DNA of 64,000 bases. Origin: Heterohyrax brucei. Lineage: Eukaryota > Chordata > Mammalia > Hyracoidea > Procaviidae. This document shows, one piece after another, positions 11,461 through 21,769 of this stretch (positions within the stretch are counted from its first letter, which is position 1; the number at the start of each line of letters is the position of its first letter). Position numbers and translations under genes: made by a program. A model generated the notes under the pieces. That model was not told where the DNA came from, did not search any database, and was given only the letters and a program-made list of their open reading frames with translations. Where the stretch lies: positions 61,971,431 to 62,035,430 of the forward strand of contig CM053146.1 of the NCBI GenBank assembly GCA_028571685.1, in the 5' to 3' direction.

Positions 11461-12245
11461 TCACTCCAGGGGACCACTGAACCAGAAAGTGGTAGGTGTT
11501 TACAAGGACAAGATTTTCCTAGAGCTATATCTCCTGTGTCAGAGACAGTGGAGAGGCCCCAAAGGGCCCTCAGAAAACTCACCCGTGACGCCTACCACTC
11601 TGAGGGCCTCAGCCTGCATCAACCAAAGAAATGGCAAAACCGTCCCACAGGGAAGGACTAAACTGCACTAGTTAACCTAGGAGACTTGACCTTTTCTCTT
11701 CTTTCTTCTCTGCCCGTATACACCAAAAATGTAGGTGACTAAAAGGAGGAGATGGTGGCCCAGAAGTAGATTGTATCATGTTTTTTTTTCTAATTCAGTA
11801 CTTTTGTCTCTGATCTTTTATGTGGAAAATTGAGATTTAAGCTTGTATAATACTGAGTTCTATTTTTGCTTTTGTTTTAGTAGAAAAACTGGCCAAAAGG
11901 CCATGGTATTCACTCAAGAAAAATGGAAATTGGACAGGAATCTAGTGACTGTGTGAGAAGGAAAATGTTACTTTCATGTCTATGCCCCAGGAAAGTTCAG
12001 ACTACTCTGTAAACCCATTAATCAAAGTAAACAGAATAATATAATATTGTGATTAAGAATAGAAGGGCTCCATTAGAGTGGTCACAAGAGAAAAGCAAAA
12101 GAGTAAAATACTAAATGTATACTCCAGGTTACATTTTCAAATAATAAATTAGGAGACAGCATCAAAGAGCAAACTGTACATGATTAATGTGGCTGGCACA
12201 CAGTACAGCAGGCTGCTAATATATTATAGCAATAGACTCACTACC

Positions 12246-12410
12246 CAGCTGTCAGTTTGTTGTACTATGGTGGCTTGCATATTAAAGGTGATGCTGACAG
12301 CTATGTCACTGGCATTTCAAACACCACCAGGATTGACCATGGTAGACAGGTTTTGGATGAGCTGCCAGATTAAGAGAGACTAGGAAGAAAGGCCTGATGA
12401 TCCTTATGGA
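12246..12410 (+). mobile_element. RTE LINE 5'-UTR fragment
   Basis: gtcagtttgttgtactatgg and the run ggtagacaggttttggatga, then gagactaggaagaaaggc match the piece at 14019-14165. That block is the start of the RTE element in elephant-type RTEs. Only the 5' UTR is present and nothing codes. Confidence 0.7.
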
Positions 12411-12574
12411 TCATAGCACATTAATGCCTGATAATGAGGATTAGCTACATTTAGTTAGGAAACACTGAGTGCTATTATTCATCATTTTTCATAAGCTGGA
12501 ACTAACCTATTGGCAACTAAGCAATACAGCATAGGAAGAGAAATATGAGATTTTTTTAAATTAGAAAGACCTGA

Positions 12575-12745
12575 ATTCTAACTTTAAATTCTCCAGTTGC
12601 TACTTTTGTGATCTCTACATCTTTGTGGAAAATGGGTACCATAATTCTTTTTAACAGGGTTATCCTAAGCATTAAAGATGAAATGTAACAACTGTAAAGC
12701 CTAGCAAATGACAGGAGCTCAAAAAAGGGTAGCTACTGTTAGCAG
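12575..12745 (+). mobile_element. MIR element fragment
   Basis: aattctccagttgctacttt, then gatctctacatctttgtgg, aaatgggtaccataattc, ggttatcctaagcattaaag and aatgacaggagctcaaa follow the usual MIR order. Confidence 0.6.
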
Positions 12746-12810
12746 CAATTTTGTCTTCATCATTTACTTATCTCATTTAAATTTACTATTATGAATAGTT
12801 CATTAATAAC

Positions 12811-13615
12811 ACATGATCAAGAACTTATGGTACTGAAGGAAGAAGTCCAAGCTGCACTGAAGGCATCAGCAAAAATCAAGGCTGCAGGACTCAACATGCT
12901 ACCAACTGAGATGCTTCAATAAACACATGCAATGCCGGAAGCATCCAGTCATCTATGCAACAAGCTTGGAAAACAGATACTTAGCCAACTGACTGTAAGG
13001 GATCTACGTTTGTGCCCATTCCAAGGAACAGTGACCCAACAGAACATGGAGACTATGAAACAATATCATTAATATTACATGGAATCAAAAGTTTGCTAAA
13101 GGTAATTCAAAAATGGTTGCATCCATACGAAGACAAGAAACTGTCAGAAATTCAAGCTATATTCAGAACAGGATGCGGAGAAAAGAAAATCATTGCTGAT
13201 TTCAGATAATCTTGGCTCAAAGCAAAAAATACCAGGATCAACTATGTTTTATTAACTACACAAAGGCATGTGACTGTGTGGTATCACGGCAAATTATAGA
13301 TAACATTTCAAAGAATGGGGAATTCAAGAACTCCTAATTGTGCTCATGCTAAACCTGTACATAGACCAAAACACAGTCATTCAAATAGAACAAAGTTACA
13401 TCCTTTCATCACGCTAAATAGTCTGTATGCTGAGCAAACAACTGGAGAAACTGGACAATGTGGATACACGCAGAAGAACACACATCAGGATTGATGGCAG
13501 ATCCATTAACAATCTGCATCATGCAGATGACACAACCTTACTTACTGAAAGTGAAGAGGACTCGAAGCCCTTACTGACGAAGATCAAGGAAACTACTGAA
13601 TAATGTCATTCATAC
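12811..13615 (+). pseudogene. RTE LINE reverse-transcriptase fossil
   Basis: This is a broken reverse-transcriptase domain of an RTE-clade LINE. In order: tactgaaggaagaagtccaa (upstream linker), a fingers region with PIPRNSDPTEHGDYETISLI, then FINYTKACDCV, in which the first catalytic aspartate of the family's FIDYAKAFDCV is now Asn. The C-terminal catalytic box reads HADDTTL, where the family has YADD. Frames change repeatedly and several stops interrupt it. No endonuclease domain precedes it, so it is 5'-truncated or rearranged. It is followed without a clean gap by a second RTE copy. Confidence 0.85.
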
Positions 13616-13624
13616 CACACATGG

Positions 13625-14016
13625 AAAGTATTGCTAGAGATCATTCAAAAGCTGCAGCAGCAGAGTATTGACAGAGAACTGCCAGAAAGTCAGGCCAGAT
13701 TCGGAAGAGAATATGAAACCAGGAATATCATTCCTGATGGCAGGTGAATCTTGGCTGAAAGCAGAGAACAGAATATCAGGAAGGGTGTTTACTTATGTTT
13801 TATTGACTATGCCAAGGCTTTTGACTGTGTGGATCATAACAAACCATGGGCACTATTTTGGAGAATGGGAATTCCAAGACATTTAATAGTACACATAAGG
13901 AATTTGTATGTGGATCAAGAGGCAGACGTTCCAACAGAATAAGGGTACACTGGAGGGTTTAAAGTCAGGAAAGGTACATATCAGCGTTGAATCCTTTTAC
14001 CCCTCCTATTCAGACA
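13625..14016 (+). pseudogene. Second RTE reverse-transcriptase fossil
   Basis: It begins within the fingers region (gatcattcaaaagctgcagc), so it repeats a part already present in the upstream copy. FIDYAKAFDCVDHNKPW is intact around 13796-13846, with the first catalytic aspartate kept. NLYVDQEADVPTE follows, then a frame break and a decayed gtcaggaaaggtacatatca. The sequence then switches to RTE 5'-UTR sequence at about 14019, so the catalytic YADD box is missing. Confidence 0.85.
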
Positions 14017-14018
14017 TG

Positions 14019-14262
14019 TCGGTCAGTGTTGTACTGTGGAGGTTTGCACGTCACTGTGATCCTGGAAGCTGTGCCACTGGTATCTGGACACCAGCAGTGT
14101 CACCCATGTCACACAGCTTCCAGCTGAGCTTCCAGACTAAGACAGACTAGGAAGAAGGACTACTTCTGAAAATAATTAGGCAGTGAAAACTTTATGAACA
14201 GTGGCGGAACACTGTCAGATCTAGAGATGGAAAATGGGCCCCCGCACACACACAAAAAGACA
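14019..14262 (+). mobile_element. RTE LINE 5'-UTR segment
   Basis: gtcagtgttgtactgtggag through cacccatgtcacacagcttc and agacagactaggaagaagga, then gtgaaaactttatgaacagt. In an intact element this is the first segment, yet here it follows reverse-transcriptase sequence and precedes a 3' end. Its centre resembles the extra block of the long-body SINE variant. Confidence 0.75.
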
Positions 14263-14304
14263 GGAGCATGGGAAAACTGAACAGTGAAGAAGGAAAATTT
14301 AGGA

Positions 14305-14562
14305 AGAATAGGTGCATTTGAATTACAGTGTTGATAAAGAATATTGAATATACCATGGACTGCTAGAAAAACGTACAAATCTGTTTTGGAAGAAGTACAA
14401 CCAGAACGCTCTAGAGGACCCTCAATGAGACGGATTGACACCATGGCTGCAAAAATGGCCTTAAATATATCTGTTATTACGAGGAGGGCACAGGACTGGA
14501 CAATGTTTCATTCTGTTATATCAAAGGTATCTATGAGTTGAAATCAACTGTTTGGTACCCAC
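14305..14562 (+). mobile_element. RTE LINE 3' end
   Basis: aagaatattgaatataccat and ggaagaagtacaaccagaac through ctcaatgagacggattgaca, then a terminal tatgagttgaaatcaactg and caccaacaatt. This is the last coding part plus the 3' terminus. The terminal 40 bp are the stretch shared with the AfroSINE tail. Confidence 0.85.
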
Positions 14563-14792
14563 CAACAATTATGGATACGCACTGAGAAGTCACTGGTAAC
14601 ATGAAGAGAAATACGTAGCAATGCTGGCAAAAATATATTTTAACTGAAATTGTGGACTATGGGGAAAAAATGCCAAAAAAAATTTAATAGAAGGTAAAGC
14701 AAATTCCTCCAAATAGTATTCAGTGATAATTAGATACCCTAGCTTAGGAACTACTGTCCAAGTAATATTGAGATTTATTTCATTGCTAAAGC

Positions 14793-14818
14793 TAAGTGCC
14801 GTCGAGTCGGATCCGATT
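14793..14818 (-). mobile_element. AfroSINE tail stub
   Basis: Only gctaagtgccgtcgagtcgg plus six more bases match the SINE tail, in the antisense direction. The rest of the element is missing, as in a 5'-truncated insertion. It abuts the palindrome at 14825. Confidence 0.65.
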
Positions 14819-14824
14819 TCCTAT

Positions 14825-14868
14825 GATAAAGCATATGTAATGATTTATTTCATTACATATGCCTTATC
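14825..14868. repeat. Near-perfect 44-bp palindrome
   Basis: Arm one is 14825-14843 and arm two 14850-14868. The central 13 bp (gcatatgtaatga) pair perfectly with tcattacatatgc. One outer mismatch lies at 14830/14863 and the loop is six bases (tttatt). It could extrude as a hairpin. The origin is unknown. Confidence 0.85.
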
Positions 14869-16312
14869 ACAGTAAATCATGACTAGAAAGGCAGGTAGAG
14901 ATGACATTAAGGCTTGAAGTGGCTAAATGTTTTGTCCAGGGGCAGTTTAATCACACCCTCTCCTGTCGTTCACTTTCCTCCTCTATTAAGTTGTTAGCTA
15001 TTTCAGTTATCTCAAACATTCGAATGTCACCAACTTTCATCTTTCTTTTTTAAGATATTGGAACAGTTTACTCTTGGTACTTCATTTAGAGGACAGTACT
15101 TGGCATTAGACACATGCCAACCGGTCAGCTGGTCAGCCAGTTCAGTACGACATGGCATGTGCTGACTTGCCATACAAGGACTTGATGTAGAGTCTGTTTG
15201 ACTTGTGATCTTCTTCCCTTCCTCTCTTTTGACCTTTCTTTTCTTTCATTGTGTGTTCATTTCTCTTTCCATGCCAGCTGGGTGGCAGATACGAACAAAT
15301 CACACACAGAATTTGATCTTTCTCACCATGATAATTTTTGAAGCTCTGATAATATTTTCTTGAAGGGATTCAATTAAACTGTTGACTTAGATACTCTGTG
15401 GGGGTTAATTATGATCCCAATTATGTGTGCCATCTGCATTGTTCATTTCCACTGCTAGAAAAGAGTTATCATCACTCTCATGTTTATTCATCTGCCTATC
15501 TAAGTTCTGCCTGAGACACTGTCCCAGAACATTCAGGATCAAAGAACTAGCCTTTTTAGTTGGTCACCCCTTGGATCTATCTGCCCAGAACCATTTCCCT
15601 GGACACAGAGATCTTGTCACTTACCTTGTCCTTCTTTTCTCATCCCAAGAGTTAAGTTACTGATTGCTTTATTTCTTTAAATCCCATGAGATGACAATAT
15701 CCTCCTTATGAGGGAAGGCACTGTCCTCATCAGGTCCCCTGGGATTCTGCTCATGGCTGCTGATGTGAGTCTGGCATCAGACTCCTTGGAGAGCATCTGT
15801 CCAGCCTCATCCAGCTGGTCCTACCACACCAAGACAGTCATCTGAGAGACACTCAAGACTATAAGCACTCGTGGGTGGCTGGGATGTCTGGATGCTTATA
15901 GCCCTGCTGAGGATGATGCAGGACTCAAAAGCCCATCACCCAAAGCCACAAGAGATTCAAACCCAGGTCCGTGGGACCCAGGCAGTGCCTCTTTATCTAG
16001 CTACCCTGAGTCTCTTCCTGAGCCAGGATCCTGATGTCTTCTACACTGACAATCCCCTCATAAGAGAAACATTTTTGTTCTTGTGGAAAACAGGTAAGAG
16101 AAATCCCATACTGTTACTTAAAAGAGAGATCTCTGACATGTGCATCTTTCAAAATAGAAAGATTCCCAGGGATCCTCCCCTTTAGACCTACTGAATCAGA
16201 ATCACTGGAGGGAAGACACAGTGACACATATATATGTATATACATGTGTATAAAATACATTTTTATGTAAATGAAAATGTATGTTTCTATTGAATATTGT
16301 GTATTTCCTATA
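14869..16312. other. Unassigned sequence, GC-richer at 15680-16190
   Basis: No repeat or gene is recognised. A fragment at 15920-15995 (cacaagagattcaaacccag) resembles the complement-type MIR motif 'ggattcgaacccaggtc', but too little remains to call. Plus-strand frames at 15427-15663 and 15871-16185 are not recognised. Confidence 0.35.
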
Positions 16313-16468
16313 TTTGGGTGTCCTGGTGGTTTAATTGTGAAGTTCTCGGCTATTAATCAAAAGGTCAGGGGTTTGAATCCACCAGGTACTCCTTGGAAAC
16401 CCTGTGGAGCCATTCTACTCTGTCCTATAGGATCACTATGAGTTGAATTGAACTCTGTGGGGATCCAC
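16313..16468 (+). mobile_element. AfroSINE, near full length
   Basis: tgtcctggtggtttaattgt is the head, gggtttgaatccaccaggta carries a well-preserved B box, and atgagttgaattgaactctg is the tail. The A-rich run expected after the tail is absent. Confidence 0.9.
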
Positions 16469-18049
16469 CCCAAAAGTATGACTCTGACATGATGGGAATC
16501 TGAGGGAAAGTTTGTGATACACTTAAAGCTTACCTATTTATCTGATTAAGTTTCAACAGGCTTTTGGCTGAAGTCTGATTACCCTATTCAGATTTACCTA
16601 ACACAAAGCTCATTAAAAACTGCTAGTATGCTGACCTGGCAGCTCTAAAAGAGAAAATAACCATTCACCCAATCAATTGTCTTTGCAGGTGACACAGAAC
16701 CAAAAGGATAGGGTTCCTGTCCTCAGAAAGGAGAGTGTGAATGTAGGTAATAAATAATCAGTGAGGTGTCACATGTCGACACACAGAGTGCAGTTGCATG
16801 ATCTGCCTTACCATGTCTTCATCATTAAAATATCATACTTGAGTTGTAGTGCTTAGGCAATTTAAACTTGACCTTTCACCAGCTTCTTCTTTTTCACAAT
16901 GAAAACCTTAAACTTTTCAGCCCAGTCTCATCTCTATTTTTTCACACAGTAATGATGTCATACTCCTGTATTTATTGAGTGTTTGGGGCTGTATTTGTCA
17001 AATACTGTCAAGACGTCACAAACTCAACAATTGACAGATTATAATCCCACCATCAAATCTACTGAACCTATCACAAAAAAAAAATAAAAAGAGAAGAAGA
17101 AGAAATGTGGGAACAACAACAATAGACCTAACACCAATAAGTAGAAGTTTGAAATAATTAGACAATGAACCCATTACAAGTCAAACAGCTCACTCATTAA
17201 ACACTTGGGTAAAGAAATCCTAGCAGTAATTCTCTTACTATTTTATTTACCTTAATATATAAGACTTTATTAAAATTTGTTCTCTCTCATCAAAGAAAGT
17301 AACACATAATGAGACTCAGTCAACACATTTCAGACTCAGAATGTTTAACTTACCATAGAACTTCAGTTAGCAAACTTCAGCCAGTGATTCCTCCTGGTCT
17401 CTAAGCCAGAGCACGTGAGGTTTCATCCACTCAGCTCTAGAAGAATTTATAGCCCCCTGCGAGGGAACAGGACACTAATGTACTGAGGAGAAAACACACT
17501 CTGACCTAGATTTATACTGGATGTCTCATCCTTCCTGGAGCAAACGCCCATCTATTATCAGAGGCTACAGAAAGCTGCCTAGGATCAAATTCCTTACAAA
17601 GAAAGAAAGAAAGAACAAAAATTCTACGATGTTTTTATGATTCTCAAGCCACATGTAAATGGCAGTTAGGGTTCTTTGTAACACAGCAAGTGGAGAAAGA
17701 ATCCAGTTCTGTGAAGTTACTGCTAAATGAACGCTTCACAGGTGGCTCTTTGAGGAATACTAATCTTTCCACGTGGTAGTAAAGAGTATAATTTAATTAT
17801 AAGGAAGTTCTTTTCTCCAATTTTTCTTTAAAAACAAATCTTAAAGCCTACTGTTGGTTAATTCCACACTATTTAATGACAGCTGGACTTACCTAAGCTT
17901 TTTCTTTGAAGGAGAAGACGCATTGGTTACGTGGTCTATCTTGCTAACAGAAAGCCACCTTAGTTTTCAACCACAGGACGCTCGAGTCCTAGAAGCAATT
18001 TACAGAGAGTGGAATCTGTGTACAGCAACTAATACGTGAGTACGCATCA
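16469..18049. other. Mostly single-copy sequence
   Basis: Nothing that I can name. A short A-rich/GAA run lies at 17073-17105, and a (GAAA) run at 17598-17615. The frame at 17854-18039 is not recognised. Confidence 0.4.
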
Positions 18050-18063
18050 TGGAAAATTTTCCA
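18050..18063. promoter_or_regulatory. Perfect 14-bp NFAT/Rel-like palindrome
   Basis: tggaaaattttcca is self-complementary and contains GGAAAA half-sites of the NFAT/Rel type on both strands. Such a palindrome could arise by chance in AT-rich DNA, so regulatory function is only inferred from its closeness to the sites at 18083. Confidence 0.35.
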
Positions 18064-18082
18064 CACACAGAATATCTCATGC

Positions 18083-18104
18083 TGTGGTTTGGAAAACAAA
18101 CCAC
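18083..18104. promoter_or_regulatory. Inverted RUNX-like pair around GGAAAA
   Basis: tgtggttt and its mirror aaaccac flank ggaaaac. TGTGGTTT is the standard RUNX-type motif and GGAAAA the NFAT-type core. The spacing between half-sites is seven bases. It lies 20 bp downstream of the NFAT/Rel-like palindrome. Confidence 0.4.
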
Positions 18105-18477
18105 TTCGGCACTGTTCCTGCCTTGAAGGCACAATCTGCTAACTAGTCATTTACATTACTAGCACTGCCGGTATCAGCTTTAAGGTGTTCACTATCGCTG
18201 ATTAATTAAAGCTAATCTGTTCTAACCTCAAAAAGAAAGAGATTCTTTGTCTTCAACTTGCTCAGAAAGGACAGCCATTCTTAAAAAAAAAAAAAACACT
18301 GCTTTTGCTTACAGGGTGCCAACAAAAATATCATTCTTGTTTCCCCAAGAAGTTCAAAGTGCTTTGTAAACATTAACTCATGAGACCAAGCAGTCACTGA
18401 GCAGTTATTAATGTACTACACCCTTAAAATTAACTATTGCAAGCCACATCACTAGGGAAGGGAGTTTATTCACTGCT
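18105..18477. other. Single-copy sequence with TAATTA-type sites
   Basis: ctgattaattaaagctaatc around 18198-18218 holds overlapping homeodomain-like half-sites. An A15 tract lies at 18282-18296. No gene. Confidence 0.35.
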
Positions 18478-18600
18478 GAGATTTCTCAAATACTTGCTAA
18501 GCACCTGCTGCGTGCAAAGCCCTGGAGACACAGGAACAAGCAAGGAACTCTCACTGTAGCTACTGCATCCTGCGTCACTGCCCAGTCACTGTACTAAGGA
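18478..18600 (+). mobile_element. MIR/L2-like old repeat fragment
   Basis: tctcaaatacttgctaagca, then cctgctgcgtgcaaagccct and ggagacacaggaacaagcaa follow the order 'caccTaCTatgtGCCAGGCaCTgttctaggc..ggatacag' of old mammalian repeats. Confidence 0.4.
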
Positions 18601-19394
18601 TATGGCTACACACTTTTATTCTACCTCTTACTCTTCACTTCTGCCCAAATTATTTAATGGAATGTGCTTCATTCTTCAGAATGCCCATAATGTGTTAAGT
18701 GCTGAGCAAACACACTAAAGACATTTGTTTAAGCTAACCTGTAAATCTTATTATGATTATAGGAACTGGGAACAGCATTTCCAAGTGCTTTCTTCTCTTT
18801 ACCATAAGTACCACGGTGAGCAATCCTTGTCTCTTTAAAGGTTTGTGTAATTTCAGTAGGGGACAAGGAGAGTTAAGATCAATAATACCATGTTTTATAA
18901 ATATTCTGCATTTTTGAAGTGATTAATCAGATGAGAAGTCGTGTTTGGAATGCAGAAAGCCTTTACCCATGGGTCTGAATCTAGTCTCCTTTAGATTTGA
19001 TGTGACAAAACAGCAGGTTGAAAATTGGAAGATTTATACCATTTCTGAATCCTTCTCTTTAGGCAATTTAATCAGATATTTTAGTGTATGGCTAGCTAAG
19101 ACTTACCAGACAAAAGCTACTGGTGAATGCTTTTGAAAAATGCATGACTTTCTCTTGAATCAGAAAAGATTCTAGCTGTTGTCTTCTAAAGATGTCAGGC
19201 AAGGATTCTAGTGTGTCCAAGAAGTCACTAACTTGCCCCAAATAGTGATTTTTGGACTAAACACACAGATTGTTGTAATTCTCACTTAGAAACTTTCACA
19301 TGTTTTGAAAGTTAGAAGAAATTATGACACCACTTAAAACGAATTCCCTTCCTTAATAAGCACATACCTGAATAAAAAGAACAAAATACAGTTG
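18601..19394. other. Unassigned sequence
   Basis: AT-rich and non-repetitive as far as I can read it. The 63-codon frame at 18945-19136 is not recognised. Confidence 0.4.
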
Positions 19395-19903
19395 GGTCAT
19401 GGACTGACTTGTGTCCCCCAAAAACATATGTATCAATGTAGCCAGGCTATGATTCCCAGTATTGTGTGATTGTCCATGATTTTGTCATCTAATGTGATTT
19501 CTCTGTCTGTGTGATGTTAGTAAAATAGGATTAGCAGCTATTATGTCAATGAAGCACAACTTAATCTACAATGTTGGGTTGTGTTTTGAGCCAACCCCTT
19601 TAGAGATATAAAAGAAGGAAGCAAGCACAGACCAGTGGGCATCTCATACCATCAACAAACAAGAGCCTGGAGAATAACTAATCCTTTGGACCTGGGGTCC
19701 CTGCACTAAGAAGCTCCTTCACCAGGGGAAAACCAACAACAAGGACCTTCTTCTAGAGCTGACAGAAAGAGAAAGTTTGCCTCTGGAGCTGACATCCTGA
19801 ATTTGGGTTTATAGCCTACAAGACTTTGAGAGAATAAATTTCTGTTTGGTAAAGCCATCCACTTGTGGTATTTCTGTTACAGCAGTGCTAGAGAATCAAG
19901 ACA
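19395..19903 (+). mobile_element. Full-length solo LTR, MaLR-like
   Basis: Starts gtcatggactgacttgtgtc and ends gagaatcaagaca, giving the TG...CA pattern of an LTR with the first base eroded. A TATA box, tataaaag, is at 19607-19614. AATAAA at 19833-19838 is followed by a T-rich stretch, as an LTR polyadenylation site would be. It shares the ordered blocks tccctgcactaagaagctcc and tctggagctgacatcctgaa with the related LTRs at 48749 (plus), 37732 (minus) and the shortened one at 1898 (minus). No internal coding sequence adjoins it. Confidence 0.75.
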
Positions 19904-19940
19904 AGGTGTAACACTGATCTTTCATTCAAGTGTATTGGTT

Positions 19941-20100
19941 GACACCAAACTCAGTGTCATCAAGTCAATTCTGACTCATAGTGACCCTACGGAGCAGAAT
20001 AGAACTGCTCCATAGAGCAGGTGGGCAGTTGTCAGATTCAAGCTGCCAAATTTTCCGTTAGTAGACATAGCACTTAACCACTATGTCGCAAGGATTTCCA
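19941..20100 (-). mobile_element. AfroSINE, near full length
   Basis: gacaccaaactcagtgtcat at the low end is the tail complement. The body has a small insertion (gagcaggtgggcagttg). The head complement is cacttaaccactatgtcgca. Confidence 0.9.
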
Positions 20101-20719
20101 TTAATACACATTCTCAATGAAATTCAAGTTCTGCATTTTAGCAGTTAAACAGATTTCTCATTTAGTTCCAAATTACCATTCCAGTTTCAGCTCCACCCTC
20201 CTTTTACCCTAGCAGGCACATATATTTATAGTAATATATCTGCTTTGGCATCTGCTCTCCCACACTCTCCCACATCCTCCCCCACCCCACAGTCACTTTG
20301 TCCAACTGGAAAGCTGGTTTTGTTCTCAAGATCAGACGACTTGTGATGACTTCTTCCCGTCTTCCACACCACCAATTTATCACATGATGTTTATACACAT
20401 GTCTAACTAGAGCCTGAATAGTTTATGTATCAAAATCATGTCTTATTCCTTTGTGTTTTCAGCAGCTAGGATTAAATCTTCATTGACTATGTATTTTCTG
20501 CAACACATCATCAATATAGCATTTAGTAAGGTTGACAAAATGACCAATTACACATACTGTTACATTTACTGCTTAGCTAGAAGCACAAATGGTTTCTTTT
20601 TTACAAAAAAAAAATTATTAAAGAGAGATGCTAATGAAGTGGATAAAAATCAGTTATATATATCATTAATTTAAAAACAAATCAGTTCTTTTCAATGAAA
20701 GAGCTAACGTGGTAACAAC
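20101..20719. other. Unassigned sequence
   Basis: A C-rich pyrimidine run at 20255-20290 (tctcccacatcctcccccac) stands out but matches nothing I know. There is no gene. Confidence 0.4.
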
Positions 20720-20895
20720 AAGGATCCCTAGTGACGCAGTGGTTAAAGTGCGGGACTGCTAAACAAAAGATGGACAGTTCGAACCCACCAGTCTCTCCGC
20801 AGAAGGATGTGGCAATCAGCTTCTCTAAGGATTTGCAGTCTCGGAAACCTTGTGAGTCAGAATCGACTAGATGGCAGTGGATTTGGTTTGGTTTG
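20720..20895 (+). mobile_element. AfroSINE, variant with mid-body insertion
   Basis: Head aaggatccctagtgacgcag, B box acagttcgaacccaccag, then a body with gcagaaggatgtggcaatca found also at 21542. The tail is gtgagtcagaatcgactaga and ggtttggttt. Its B box (gttcgaaccc) is the best preserved of this window. Confidence 0.9.
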
Positions 20896-21541
20896 AGGTT
20901 AGTATCAACTGTAATGTCCTCAAGTTTCTTATCCCTAGATGCCACAACTTAAGTGCACCTAGTGGGCTCTCAGAAAGAACTAACTCTTGATGGCAACAGC
21001 AGTGCTCTCTGAAACTACCTGTATCTGGTTTAAAATAAAAATAGGAGAAGGATATGGAAGCACACAGAACAACTGAGGAAAAGAAAAAAAAAATGAAAAA
21101 CTAGAACACTATAAAAGACTACACATAGACTTAATTTTTGCCATTTTTCTCTTTATGAAAGTGAGAAACATAGATATTCTTTCAGATTGTACAAAGCACA
21201 GGCATAGGCAGAGACAAATACTACATAGTCAAAAAGCTGTTCTGTCTCCAGAGCCCCTTAGAAATTTCAACGGCCCCTGTCTTCTTTCAATATGTTTGAG
21301 AAAGTTCCTTTCCCTCCCTAGATTTGAAACATTCATATCTGTCTTCTAACTTTATCCAAGATAAATTTCAAGGAATTAATAATTCAACAATGTTGCTAAC
21401 ATAGAGTGCTTTGTTCTCCCGTGTGAACTTGTACTAAACATGTGTGCTTGAAAACCTTATGTTTCTAGTAAAATACTTTCACATACATCACTAGCTCATT
21501 TGTTCCTCAAAACAGTCTTCTAGTGTGAGTAAGACATCTTT
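20896..21541. other. Unassigned sequence
   Basis: AT-rich with an A-run at 21084-21094. No gene or named repeat is seen. Confidence 0.4.
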
Positions 21542-21751
21542 TAAGGAGTCCTGGGAGTGGAGTGGCTCAATACTTGACTCATCAAAAGTGAAAGATTGGA
21601 GGTTCAAACACGCTTGCTACTCCATGGATGAAAGATGTGGCAAATGACTTCCATGAAGAATTCGGTGTTGAAAACACTATAGTGCAGTGCTACTCTGTCT
21701 TGTAAGGTTGCTGTGAGTCAAAATTGATTCAACAGCACACAGCAACAACAG
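21542..21751 (+). mobile_element. AfroSINE at the broken L1 3' edge
   Basis: taaggagtcctgggagtgga is the diverged head, gaaagatgtggcaaatgact the mid-body block shared with the element at 20720, and gctgtgagtcaaaattgatt the tail, ending in a caacaaca run. The L1 sequence begins about 20 bp after its tail with no L1 3' UTR between. Confidence 0.85.
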
Positions 21752-21769
21752 GGCAACTTTTTGCAGTAC

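Noticed and set aside
15920..15995. MIR fragment
   Set aside because: Only one short motif resembles MIR; the neighbouring blocks do not.
16313..16400. tRNA gene suggested by a good B box
   Set aside because: Same SINE head context as at 63130.
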